From contig JBBPSI010000089.1 in NCBI GenBank assembly GCA_038093515.1, positions 1-64,000 of the forward strand: 64,000 nucleotides of DNA, written 5' to 3'. Below are positions 1 to 11,202 of this stretch, in pieces; the first letter of the stretch is position 1, and the number at the start of each line of letters is the position of its first letter. The position numbers and the translations under genes are program-made. The DNA comes from Butyriboletus loyo. Lineage: Eukaryota; Basidiomycota; Agaricomycetes; Boletales; Boletaceae. A model generated the notes under the pieces. It did not search any database and had not been told where the DNA came from. It was given only the letters and a program-made list of their open reading frames with translations.

Positions 1-1615
1 TGTTTGGGCCAAGAGTTATCTCCTTCCGTGAGGTGATGAGCGGACAAATCGCTCATTTTTCCTGGTCTTGTGTTAACGGGAAATGAGGACGAAGACGGTG
101 GTGCTGAGACGAGGCTGAAAAGCAGGGCGAAAACAGTCCGTGCCTTTCGTCACTCCGGGTCATCACGCCGACTGACGTAACACAGTACAAGCGATAGCGG
201 CTTTGCGAAAAGAGGCTTGGCCTACAAAGTTGTTCGCTCCCCGGAGACGACTGATGGTGCAGCCAAGACTGTTTGAAAAGGTTCGTTTCGTCGACGGAGA
301 TAAGAATCGTGGTGCTGAGTGTATAATATGGATAAGGTCTTCAATGCGAACATCAGAAACCTGTTAATTACGACAGATATGTGGCGTTCAAGAGAAAGGC
401 CGACACCCCTCGACTTTGATCCAATTGTGGATGGTGAAGTCATCAAAAGCTCAGCATCTTCCTCGAACTCCAAGGCACAAGTAGGTGGGCACGTTAATGG
501 AGGGGCCACAAGGTCAGCGTCCTCGTCTAACTAGGAGATAGTGAATTGAAGGGTCAGCGTGCCTCGACTCTTCAGGATAACCTTGCCCTCTTCGTATCAA
601 GGTATACTCTCATCTCAGGCCATGGTATTTCAGTCCCGGTACTAGTGTTTGACGCAAGACGCCCAGTACCAACTACTTAGCATCGCGCCTGTGTGCTGGA
701 CAAGAAACCGTTTCATTTGACAAAGATGATGACGACGCACTTGATTTAGTCACCGCTGCCTCAAATCTCCGTTCGGCCGCGTACTACATTGAGCGAAAGA
801 CTCGCTGGGAAGTCAAAGGTGCTACCTCCGTGAGTTCCATGGTCGACGTTTTGTTGCATATACATATATATACGAACAGAAATGGCCGGTAACATTATCC
901 TCGCTATCGCGACCACGAATGCGATCATATCGGGACTGATTGTTTTACAAGTTTTGCACCCCTTGCGCAAGTCCTACACCTCGCTCAAGAACGTGCACGT
1001 GCGGTTCAAGTCAGCCGTTCCGCTCAGCACAGTCAATCTTTGTCCTCCCAACCCCAAGTGCGGAATTTGCCGAGACACTACATGAAGGTGCAGTGCGATC
1101 CATCGAGTTGGTGGACGGTATTCTTGGGGATGGTGAAGGGGAGGATGGAGGGACCGGAAAACGAGATGTCGGTGTGTACGAAGACGAGCGTGTGCCGAGC
1201 GACCCAGATTGGGACGACAATGACGATCGTACGTTGGAGGGCTTGGGCGTGACGAGGGGCAAGTTTTCGACGAGGAAGGGGAGTGGGGAACAATTACAGT
1301 GGCCTTGTGTGAGCTTCTGTAAGGGCTTGATATCGGGGTCGCGTTCCCGCCTTTTCTTGACTGGACTTTGTGGCAGACCGAATCATTTGCCTGATGGACC
1401 GGCGTTGATATTACCGTCATCGTTACCGAAGCCTCCTCCACCGTCTACAGCTGCTCCTGCGCCATCGCGGAAGCGGTCCGCCCCCGATGACGAGGTGGAA
1501 CCTTTGACAAAGAGAGCAAAGACAAACGGAGTGTCACTAATGGAGCTCAGGAGCCCGAGTGAGAGGACGGGCTGGTCGTGCTGGACAGGGCCACGGTGTC
1601 ATCGAGATAGATTGA
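1..1615 (+). pseudogene. UBA2 (relic): Decayed SUMO-activating enzyme subunit 2 (UBA2), 5' end outside the window
   Basis: Conserved UBA2 blocks lie in the right order but in different frames: a KVFNA-N-RNLL...DMWRSR block near 330-420, SFDKDDDDALD near 715-745, an exon junction at about 818/883 leading to EMAGNII-AIATTNAI, the Cys-rich PPNPKCGIC at about 1045, the acidic DWDDND block near 1205, an SRKRSAPDDEVEP-TKRAK nuclear signal near 1465, and the terminal VIEID followed by a stop at 1613. UBA2 is the catalytic half of the SUMO E1. Several frame changes (near 100, 210, 275, 520-550, 1100 and 1265) cannot be explained by introns, and in-frame stops occur between blocks. Every other long gene in this window reads through cleanly, so decay is more likely than sequencing error, but the latter is not excluded. 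The catalytic adenylation domain would lie outside the window. Confidence 0.75.
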
Positions 1616-3376
1616 AAAATTTGACCGTCAGGACTCCATGCACGAGGGCAGCTTGTGATCTGTACGGTTTCCTGTCTTGTTGATTTTCTCATCAGGGTAA
1701 CATCACCATCTCGTATCTCGGTTTTTGAGGATAAGGCTTGTTCTTTTTGTTCTTCTCGTCGCGAGGGATTTCGCTTGGCTCACCTGACCAGGTTTTTCTA
1801 TAGACAATGTGATCGAAATGATCTGCGGATGCTGTCAACAACCATCGTCGGCTGCGGCACTCGCGGTGTTTAGGCTTTTTTGGCTCATGGTCGAGAGTTG
1901 GGAGATATCGACTCCGAGGATGTATGTCAAGCTTTTTACATATATTTCTCGGACTCGTCTACGCCGTTGATGATCGAGTGACGTGAACAAGTGAGCATAA
2001 TGTTGTACCTTTGGGTCTGGGGGCATCAACAAAGGGTTCGAATGGCATTGCGATTTGTGATTCTCGGGCGGTTGGCAAGACGGCATCATGTTCGGGGGCC
2101 GACGATGCATCTACTTGAATTTAATGCTTGAGGCGTCTCGCTTTGGTTTTTTCATGGTAAAGCCGCTCACCAGCGTTGTCCGTCCTTTTCACTTGATGAC
2201 CTAACTCAACATTACATTACGGGAAAGCGTTGTTCAGATGGTTGAGTTGGAAGACTTTGGGAGCGTCGTCGTCACTCCATGTGTCGGAGCTACCGAGGGC
2301 GTTCAGCCGGTAGTCGCAAGCCCGGGCGAACGGGCTCGATAATCACTCGGTCAGACTGTCGGTCACGACGTTTGATGTCACGAGCCATGGGACTCGATGA
2401 AGTTCACTCGATCAGACTGGCTCGACTTCAGCGATGTCTTGTTTGGTCCAGGCTTTCAAGACGGCCGCATATCCCCTGCGTCACGGGAGGATCGATGGGC
2501 CAAGTTCTTGCCCACGTCGTGGTGCTGGCGAGCGCCTCCGACGTTTGGACGTGCGTGTTCATGCTGGGACCACTTCGCGAACCCCCCCCCCCAAAAAAAA
2601 AAAAGCTCAAGGATTGCCTTTTGGAGGATGGCGTTTCTTTGACGTGCTGGCATAGGTCACGCTCCGGTAACGGTAGTGATAGCATGAAGGCTGCGTTGGG
2701 GGCGCTGTTCTTTCTGAGAGGGGATATGGAGGGGAACGATCGCTCCAGGGGGTGTAGAAGAGACGCACGTTCGTCCAGAGGGTTCACGTTCGAGAGGACC
2801 GCTCGGGGCCGTATGACGTGAGTGCACCGTGATTGGATGTCCGATGTCCACCAGTATATCGGGTAGCGGCCGATATTAATGTCTTTCTCATGATGTATAG
2901 TAGGCAAAGAGCCGCACTTGGTCCCTCTCCCAGCTAAAATGCAACCTAATAATGCATCAACTTTTATTGCTCCCGGCGCAGCATCATGAGAAAGTCCACA
3001 GTGTAATATCCGCATCCCATTTCTGGTAGTTTTTGGTTGCCAAACCGCCCCACCGGCATGGGACGTTGGACGTTGGACCGTCCGGGCTCGCTAAGTATTT
3101 GTAACGCTCCGTGCAGCTCGCGCGGTGAAGTTTCACTGACTGATCCTTGTAGGGATGTCGTGGGTATGACCAGCTCCGGTGCCCACGCGGATGTGACTAT
3201 TATTGGTCCTTCCGCGGCGTGCCACGCAATGCGATGGCGCAAGAGATTGATGGCTCTGGGTCTGGGTATCAGTCGACTGAAATGTTGGATTGATTAGAGA
3301 CGACGACGAGCTAATCCGTCCACGGTCCACCTCATCGTGTTCGACCCGATCACCTCTCTCGTTCCTCAAACACCCA
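1616..3376. other. Intergenic, no supported gene
   Basis: Only overlapping short frames on both strands, with no family resemblance or consistent splice signals. It holds a C-run joined to an A-run at 2582-2604. Confidence 0.5.
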
Positions 3377-5494
3377 ATGGTTTCCATCGATCAAGCATTC
3401 AAGGGATGGCACCCTGGCGAACAAGCCATCCAAGAGTTGATGTGCCTGCCTGAGCGTGTGTCCGTCAGTGCGATCGTCAACAAACTCCCCGATCAGCATC
3501 GTATATTCCATAGCACCCGTCTGTACTATGTCCCCGTGACGACCCTAGACGACGAGGGAAGGCCCTGGGCATCCGTGCTCTGTTCCTCTCACGGCACGCC
3601 AGGATTCATACACTCCCCCACAAACACCTCACTCCACGTTCACGCACGTGTGTGGCCTGGAGATCCTATTTCCACCAACCTGCGTCGCCTTGATGGTCAG
3701 AAGGACATCGACAAGCCATTCGCCTCGGGGATCGGTCTCGAGCCCAGTACACGTCGAAGGAACAAGTTTTCTGGAAGCGTGTCGCACGTTAGTTTTGATG
3801 GGAACGATCTGACGCTCGAGCTATCGGTCACACATGCATTGGGGTACGTCTCCTTCGTCACCAAATACGCCCGGAACTTGTGATTGACTTTTTTTTTTTT
3901 TCGCCGTACCCACCTCCCGGTTGCGCCGACGTAGGTTGTGTCCCAAGTACATCAAATCGAGAGACCTCGAGCCGCGCCCGGACGTTGCGCCACGTGTCGT
4001 TCATGACCGCTTGCACCTGACGGAAGGGGAAAGACTACCAGATGATGTGGTTCAGTTCATTCATCAGGCCGATGTGGCCTTTCTTGCGACATCTTATGTT
4101 GCCCGGCACGAAGATGCGGACGTTCACCCCTCACGTGTCAATACCAATCACCGCGGTGGAAGACGGGGATTCGTTCGGGTGTGCCCAGGGGACGGAAGAA
4201 CCCTCGTGCTGCCAAATTATAATGGTATGCGTCGCCTCGACGAAAACGGTCTTTGATGAGTTCCGCGCTCATGTTGCTTCCAGGAAACCGGATGTTCAAT
4301 TCTCTGGGAAACATACATATTACGCCTTTGGCAGGCATCGTGTTTCCCTCTTTCTCCGCCGGCGCAATTCTCTATGTGACCGGTAAAGCGGAGACTTTGT
4401 TCGGCGAAGCAGCGAAGAGACTCATGCCTCGTGTGAACGCACTCACTACTATATGCGTAACGGGCTTCTCCTTTGTGGAGAACGCAATACCAATACGCGA
4501 TGTCCCGGACACGGTGGAGGAAAGTCCCTATTGTCCCCCCATCTGCTACTTGTCGGACGAGAAACCGCCAGAGGGTCACCAACAGGACATCGCTCTTTCA
4601 CTCATCAAGACGCGCGTGCACAACGACACGCTGGCGACGTTCACATTCCAAGCGTCGCGTCCCGTGCACGTTCGCCCGAGCCAGAACGGAATTATCGACC
4701 TCTCCCACTTTGTTCGAGAACGCGCTCGTGAACTCGTGGATTGGACGCCGGGTACCTTGGCCCAGAGTGACGATTGCGTTCGTACCTGGACCGTATCCGT
4801 ACCGCCTTCCCCAGCGAACCCAACGACATTCTCCCTCACGATCCGGTTGATCGGAGAAGGACTCGTCACCCCGATCCTCCATCAGCTCGCGCACAAAGTT
4901 GACCCGAATAACGAGGGTAAGACCATCGACGTCTCATCTCTGGGAATCGTCGCACAGCTGCGTGGCGTCGGGGGGACTTTGCCATTGCCGGAACCCATCG
5001 CGGCATGTGACGGTGGCCATCGCTTACTCTGGATCGCGGGAGGAATTGGGCTGACGCCTTTCCTCGGCCTGACGCGCTACGTCGTCCGTCTCGCGCGACG
5101 CACGTATGGTGTCTGGGACGTCGTCCTCGTCATTTCGGCCCGTGAGCCGGAGGTGATGTTGTCCCTCGTGCTGGAAGCGTATGCGAACAGGGACGAGGGT
5201 TCGAATGACGACGCCAACGCCGACGACGATCGTCCTCCGGTCGATTTGACGCTTGCGATCCATCTCTTTACGGATCGTGTTCCCGCGAGTCTGCCCCACT
5301 TGCCAGCTTCTGTGTCGGTGACCTTGCACGAGGGACGTATCGATGACAAGGGGGTCTTCTTTGAGATCGTGGGTGCGCGGGAGCGGGGGCCGTACATCTG
5401 TGGGCCGCTGCCCTTCGTGCTGAACGCGATGGAGTCGCTTAGCGCGGCCGGAGTCGATCCGGAGAGCGTAGTGAGAGAGAGATTCACATATTAA
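3377..5494 (+). CDS. PNPOx-like split-barrel / FAD-NAD oxidoreductase fusion
   Basis: Three exons, 3377-3843, 3935-4224 and 4284-5494, join in frame with GT-AG introns (GTACGT...TAG and GTATGC...CAG). The joined product is about 655 residues. The N-terminal half is a pyridoxamine 5'-phosphate oxidase-like FMN split barrel (HPGEQAIQ start, G-CPKYIKSR, HVNHRGG-type block near 4140, SLGNI-ITPLAG near 4295). The C-terminal half is a flavodoxin-reductase-like module, with an FAD part near 4640-4860, the NAD(P) glycine motif GGIGLTPFLGLTRY near 5037 and a CGPLPFV motif near 5400. Such fusions usually end in a plant-type 2Fe-2S domain; this one stops after RERFTY, so that domain is absent. The substrate is unknown. 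It converges with the downstream GST gene. The start is the first Met directly before the conserved block. Confidence 0.85.
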
Positions 5495-5774
5495 GAAGTT
5501 GTGTAGGTCAAGCATCTCGGATCTGGCCATGTCAACAATTCACGTATAGCTCTCGAACGATCTGCGAACACAATGTCACGCACACGTCCGTGAAAGTTTT
5601 AAAACATCATTCGTGATTTATATCATCAGGGAATTTTGACAACCAAGCAACTTTTCGGTTTATTTACATCCACGTTCAATATACACTACGTTTTTACACT
5701 TTGATATATTCTTGTTGTGGAGAGAAAAAGACACGATCAAATTTGTCTCAAAGGAGAAGTGTTTAGAAATGATC

Positions 5775-6534
5775 TCAAGGGGGTCTTGCACCAGCAGACA
5801 GGGTGCCTGACTTGGTCTTCTGAACGGCCTCCAGCCGGTCCATTAGTTCCATCCACCTGAGAAGACGGGGACTAAGTAATTCCCCCTCTGGAATGGCCCT
5901 AAGATCCGCCAAAAGCGGGAAGAGGAAAAAGTCTGCCCAAGTCAACTTCTCGCCAAAGACGTATCCCTCCGGGGACATGTGGTCCTCGCTCCTCTTGAGG
6001 AATTTGCGGAGCTGGTCAACGCCAGCCACGATGTTGCTACGGATCTCTGCATCGGAGAGGTTTCCCTCGTCAGTGGCTGCGACGCGGGGTTTGACGACGC
6101 CCTTTTCCACGGCGGGGAAGCCTGGGAAGAAGAAAGAAAGAAAGAAAGAAAGAGTGCATCAGAACCAATTAAAAATATCAGATCATCAACTGACCGTGGG
6201 CGCCCGCGAAACTGACAAACTCCCACATCTGCTCATTGATGAGGGAGTGTCCGTCGACATTGGCGATGTGGAGACTAGGCTCTGGAGCGATGCGATCGAT
6301 GTAACGCGCGATCGCTTGAGACTCTCTCAGCTTGAGATCGACTCTTTTGCCATCGATCTCGTGGATGATGAGGGTGGGCAAGAATCCGAACGGATGGTTT
6401 TCGTACGCAATGTCGGAGTGTGGTACGACACGGACTTGGTTAAAGGCGATGTCTTTGTGGGTGAGTCCGAGTGTGATGGAACGAGTAAAGGTGCTGTAGG
6501 GAGTACCGATGATGGTGAACGGGGGGGACGCCAT
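5775..6534 (-). CDS. Glutathione S-transferase
   Basis: Two exons on the minus strand, 6534-6195 and 6121-5775, joined across a 73-bp GT-AG intron, encode 228 residues. The N-terminal thioredoxin-like fold begins MASPPFTIIGTPYSTFTRSI and carries the glutathione-binding ESQAIARYID motif. The all-helical C-terminal domain contains LTWADFFLFPLLADLRAIPEG, shown here as WADFFLFP. The family conjugates glutathione to electrophiles or acts as a glutathione peroxidase or thiol transferase; the exact class cannot be fixed by eye. The active-site position holds Ser/Thr (PYSTF) rather than an obvious Cys. The intron carries a GAAA tract. The gene converges with the flavoenzyme gene ending at 5494. Confidence 0.88.
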
Positions 6535-7170
6535 GGCGAATGATGGGGTCCGGGATGGTGAGAGGAAACCAGAGATTCTTAACTGCCTTTGAGTTGGTCG
6601 AGGGAATTACCATCCGCATGCGGAAAGTCATTGTCATTCGACTTCGAAGAGAAAGAAAACGAACATGGAGAGTCACTCCATCCAAGCAGGCAGGAATATA
6701 ATAAATCGGGGCTCGAAAGCCGCCCAAATGCGGTAGACATTATAAATTCTATAAACCCGTATATCCGACAGACCAAAATCCAAAAGCTATATAATACCTA
6801 TTCCGGAATTGGCACGCCAGTATAATACTTGGATTACATAAAAGCCTGCACGGTCCGAAAGTCACCGATGCATCCTCAAACAAACAATGTTAAACAAGGA
6901 TGAGCGTGGAATAGAGTGCTCGCTCGTCCATCCGAATCCTGCTTTGAAAGTTGGGCACCTGTGATAACTCTGTCGCAATGAGCAGCATTCGATGTGCATG
7001 TTATTCGTCGGCCTCTGTGTATTCCTCAAGTCGTGATCTCTTCAATCTTCCACGATGAGTGTTTATTCTATGGTTGTGCAACAGATCATTCGCATCTGAA
7101 TATCTATCCGAGTCACCGCTCTTACTAACAGGCAGCTCTGAAATTCTCCGAGTATAGTAGAGCGCGATAC
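6535..7170. other. Intergenic, between GST start and left arm of the inverted duplication
   Basis: AT-rich sequence with no supported gene. It should contain the GST promoter; no clear TATA box could be assigned. Confidence 0.4.
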
Positions 7171-7342
7171 TGTTACACACCGTCAATTTGCAGAGGCTCA
7201 CTGTCCTCGGATGTTCTCGCGAGAGTCCAGGGGTAAACGTGAGACACTACGTTTCCGCAGCGCCCCGGAACTGGGCATCGAATGGATGTGTGCTCGCGCA
7301 CCACGGAACTACCCTACCTTCTCCACGGAGAGTCGAAGCTTT

Positions 7343-7350
7343 AAAAGGGG
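7343..7350 (+). promoter_or_regulatory. Possible TATA-like element of the left YqcI/YcgG gene
   Basis: CTTTAAAAG lies about 45 bp upstream of the ATG at 7390. The right arm keeps a similar GCTTTAAAGG near 10718-10727, although surrounding bases differ. Assignment is by position only. Confidence 0.35.
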
Positions 7351-7389
7351 TGCCACCGGGTCCAATCGCCATCACCAGATTTCTCCCTC

Positions 7390-8466
7390 ATGTTCGACAT
7401 CTATTTGGTGGCTTCATCCGTTCTCGGTGGTGTTCTCCTCACACTCATCGCCAATGCCGCGTCTGGAAAGCTTCCATGCGTTCTTGCAAGACTGACAGGC
7501 ATATTCACCTCTACCACTGTCAGTATGCTTCACTGCGACCAAGCATTTTGGGACCTGACCTCCTGTCTTCCAGAGTTCTGTACGCGCCGTTATCAAAGGG
7601 GACATCCCTAGCTACAGCGGGAAGCCCTTGACCAGGTAATCGAATCCACCCTCCGTCCGAAATGCGAGCATGCTCAAGTATTGTGTAGGGCACAGGTTAC
7701 GGCAGCCTTCCCCGAAGGCACTTGGCAGCATGAGGCGTACGAGGATTTCACCAAGGTGCTACTCGACAAAGACCTGGTATTCCCATGCATCTATGCTACC
7801 AAAGGCTTCAAAAATGACGACCAGGTCTACTTGTTCATCGATTCCGACGACCTGTCCGACCCCCGCCACATTCGGTCTATCGCCACTGCACTGACCAAGT
7901 ACTTGCCGCAAGCGCATGAACTCGGCCCAAACACGTCGCTGGTGTTGTTGGCGAAGAAGATGACTCACACAAGGACGGTTGAAGAGTACAATAGACTGTT
8001 CTGGGAGTTGCTGAACGGCCTAGCGAAGCTGGACACGAAGGCATGGCCGGCGGCTGTGCCTCGTGACATCGACACGGATAAATGGTGCCTGTGCTTTGGC
8101 GGGGAGCCATTCTTCACGGTGATCCAGACACCGGCACACCAAGTACGTCGGTCGCGGTATGCACCGGGCCTGACGATCGTGTTCCAACCGAAATGGATCT
8201 TCGACACTCTGTTCAGCACTGAAGCGAAGCGGGCTGGAGCATTGGGGAAGGTTCGTGGGCTGCTTGCGAAGTACGATCCGATCGCTGTGAGCCCTGAGCT
8301 GAAGAACTATGGTGACTCCGGTTCACGCGAGTCTACGCAGTACTTCTTGATGGACGAAAACGAGCCTGCACCGTGTCCTTACGAGAAATTGGACGAATCT
8401 GTAAGAGTAAGTGGATTGGCTAAAGTCTTGCTGTCGAACGTGGGATCTGATAAATTGCGCTGTTGA
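7390..8466 (+). CDS. YqcI/YcgG (GntA-like) family protein, left copy
   Basis: Exons 7390-7518, 7574-7635 and 7689-8466 join in frame (GT-AG introns), giving about 322 residues. An N-terminal hydrophobic helix (VASSVLGGVLLTLIANAA) suggests a signal anchor. The rest fits the YqcI/YcgG family: VFPCIYATKGF, the hallmark WCLCFGGEPFFTVIQTPAH, RRSRYAPGLTIVFQPKWIFD and a C-terminal QYFLMDENEPAPCPYEKL. Characterised relatives (GntA, DcsA) are haem-dependent N-oxygenases acting on guanidino or arginine-type substrates; the substrate here is unknown. Compared with the right copy, the segment just after EKLDES is replaced, so the frame runs 20 further residues to a different stop. This copy may instead splice at GTAAGA (8401). 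Confidence 0.8.
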
Positions 8467-8621
8467 GCCAGTTGGGCGATTACAACTACAACACCTGCCG
8501 TAAAAAGAATCCTGAGTGTTGATGCATGATGACGAATAAACACTGATCCAGGTGAGATTGATGGTCCTGAGGTAAGACTGTGCTGCCGCTTCCCGATCCG
8601 GAGTAGAATGACATTTCAGTT

Positions 8622-9490
8622 GTACAAATATAGAACGTTTCCGTAAACAACATTGTGCAGAAACCGTCAGGTCGCAATTCTGTACATTTCAATGATGAGA
8701 CACCTGGAGGACCTCGAACATATATTTTTGTGTAGAGAATAATTACATTGTGCAAAGTATAGTAGCCAGAAGTATCGTCGATGGGTGGTCAAAAATCGCT
8801 ATATGGGGGCATTCATCAGCAGATCCAAAGCGATCCGTTACGTCCTACAGGCTGGCTCGCTCTTGCCATATCCTATATATCCATGAGAAGATTTCTGAGA
8901 TGTCAGGTCGTCGATTGCGAGGAGAAGTGCCAGCTGGATGCTATTCGTCGTCACGCGCCAACGACGAACCATTTCGGAGCAGACAGTTCTTAGAAAGGGG
9001 TGTCGGCTCTCGCGCAACGATTCACACTCCGCTTCGGCATCTTTTTTTTTTTCTCGGAATCGTGGGACTTCGACTGAGTACTTTAGGCCGACCAGTGTCT
9101 AAGCTAGCCAAAATCTGGTCAACTCCGTGGTGATTGGGGATGAAACAAACCGATCTGATAGTATCCGCACAGCACAGCACAGCGCAACATTTACACAATG
9201 ACAGGGTCAGCAGTTGTACTACCGCACCGGTAGCAAACTCTCACACCAACGCCCTCTGGCAGCAAGGGTAATACCTAGTGACGAACCTGGCAGGTTTCTG
9301 CCAACATAGGCGGCTATTCATTCCCGAGTAATAATGATGCTTGATGATGATAATAAACATGGTCCGACATCTCCCCGTGTTTGTCGGTGTGTTACCGTGA
9401 AATCTCTCACTGAGCATGAAATGAATCAAGAAAAAAAACACGGTTTATTCCGAGTTCTGATATATTGCGCTCTGTTTACGAGAGACATCA
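8622..9490. other. Spacer between arms of the inverted duplication
   Basis: Unique sequence of about 870 bp between two convergent genes. No gene was supported. Small CACAG/GCACA repeats (9170-9190) and a T-run (9043-9053) are present. Confidence 0.6.
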
Positions 9491-11202
9491 CTGAAATTTC
9501 ATACTCCGGATTCGTCATCAACACTGAGGATTTTCCTTTCCTTTTCCGGAAGGTGTTGTGGTTGTAATCGCCCAACTGGCTCAACAGCGCAATATATCAG
9601 ATCCCACGTTCGACAGCAACCAGCAACTAATCCGCTTACCCTTAAGCTTTCAAGGCCTCAGATTCGTCCAGTTTCTCGTAAGGACATGGCGCAGGCTCGT
9701 TTTCGTCCATCAAGAAGTACTGCGTAGACTCGCGCGAACCGGAGTCACCATAGTTCTTCAGCTCGGGACTCACAACGATCGGATCGTACTTCGCAAGCAG
9801 CCCACGAACCTTCCCCAATGCTCCAGCCCGCTTCGCTTCAGTGCTGAATAGAATGTCGAAGATCCATTTCGGTTGGAACACGATCGTCAGGCCCGGGGCG
9901 TACCGCGACCGACGTACTTGGTGTGCCGGTGTCTGGATCACCGTGAAGAATGGCTCCCCGCCAAAGCACAGGCACCATTTATCCGTGTCGATGTCACGAG
10001 GCACAGCTATCGGCCATGCCTTCGTGTCCAGCTTCGCTAGGCCGTTCAGCAACTCCCAGAACAGTCTATTGTACTCTTCAACCGTCCTTGTGTGAGTCAT
10101 CTTCTTCGCCAACAACACCAGCGACGTGTTTGGGCCGAGTTCATGCGCTTGCGGCAAGTACTTGGTCAGCGCAGTGGCGATAGACCGAATGTGGCGGGGG
10201 TCGGACAGGTCGTCGGAATCGATGAACAAGTAGACCTGGTCGTCATTTTTGAAGCCTTTGGTAGCATAGATGCATGGGAATACCAGGTCTTTGTCGAGTA
10301 GCACCTTGGTGAAATCCTCGTACGCCTCATGCTGCCAAGTGCCTTCGGGGAAGGCTGCCGTAACCTGTGCCCTACACAATACTTGAGCATGCTCGCATTT
10401 CGGACGGAGGGTGGATTCGATTACCTGGTCAAGGGCTTCCCGCTGTAGCTAGGGATGTCCCCTTTGATAACGGCGCGTACAGAACTCTGGAAGACAGGAG
10501 GTCAGGTCCCAAGATGCTTGGTCGCAGTGAAGCATACTGACAGTGGTAGAGGTGAATATGCCTGTCAGTCTTGCAAGAACGCATGGAAGCTTTCCAGACG
10601 CGGCATTGGCGATGAGTGTGAGGAGAACACCACCGAGAACGGATGAAGCCACCAAATAGATGTCGAACATGAGGGAGAAATCTGGTGATGGTGATGGTGA
10701 CTGGACTCAACAGCACGGCCTTTAAAGCTCTACTCGGAGAAGGTGGGGTAGTTCCGTGGTCCGCAAGCACACATTCTTTCGTCGGGATTGCCCAGTGCCA
10801 CACACCCACTCCAAGTCAAATGACCAACCCACAAGACACTCTGGCGATAAAATTCACAGCTCATGGCAATCGGCTGGAAGGAAACCTGGGAATGCAGAGC
10901 GTATGAACTGAACGGACATGGCCACTTGCCTATGGATTGGGGGGATGGCTTCGATTCTAGTCTAAAGCCGAATCGGAATTTCCCAGAAATTTTGGGTTGC
11001 CGATATTATTACAATCCCCACTCAACCAGCGGGGTGCGAGAACAGCGGTCACCATTTGATCAAGGCGAGGACAAAGCCTGAGACCGCGAACAACCAAGTC
11101 TGAGAGAGAGATGAACTGAAGATGACATCACAGCCACTGCCCCACGTTTACCCTGGGACTCGGGAGAACATCCGAGGATCTGAAAATTGACGGTGTGTAA
11201 CA
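9491..11202 (-). repeat. Right arm of the large inverted duplication
   Basis: Reverse-complement partner of 7171-8621. It carries a full second gene copy with the same intron positions. About 330 bp at 10815-11145 has no counterpart in the left arm; this is either an insertion here or a deletion in the left arm. Confidence 0.92.
9642..10670 (-). CDS. YqcI/YcgG (GntA-like) family protein, right copy
   Basis: Minus-strand exons 10670-10542, 10486-10425 and 10371-9642 use the same splice sites as the left copy and encode 306 residues. It has the same N-terminal hydrophobic anchor and the same WCLCFGGEPFF and RRSRYAPGLTIVFQP blocks. Between the aligned parts I see only a few replacements (Ala/Ile in WP-AVPRD, Thr/Ile in FD-LF, Ala/Val in I-VSPEL). 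It ends EKLDESEALKA and stop, probably the ancestral end since it closes directly after the conserved domain. The gene points at its sister, 3' end to 3' end. Confidence 0.85.

Larger units (their letters stand above)
7171..8621 (+). repeat. Left arm of a large inverted duplication
   Basis: The arm matches 11202-9491 read in reverse complement. Recognisable outer ends are TGTTACACACCGTCAATTT (from 7171) and its complement near 11184-11202. Recognisable inner ends are the CCGGAGTA-GAA...ATTTCAGT stretches at 8597-8621 and 9491-9515. Coding parts are nearly identical and flanks more diverged. The left arm lacks about 330 bp of promoter-side sequence found in the right arm (about 10815-11145) and has about 60 bp extra near the inner end. 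Confidence 0.92.

Noticed and set aside
940..1683. A 247-codon plus-strand frame that looks like one novel protein
   Set aside because: It mixes real UBA2 segments (acidic block and nuclear signal) with out-of-frame sequence of the same relic, so it is not an independent gene.
2428..3015. 195-codon minus-strand frame
   Set aside because: Runs through the C/A homopolymer, is low-complexity in places, and has no family match or splice context.
5494..5775. Shared regulation of the flavoenzyme and GST as a detoxification pair
   Set aside because: They are convergent with separate promoters; functional linkage is only guesswork.
7188..7631. 147-codon plus-strand frame and its mirror at 10429-10809
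   Set aside because: Both are out of frame with the conserved YqcI/YcgG exons and pass through introns; they appear twice only because the DNA is duplicated.
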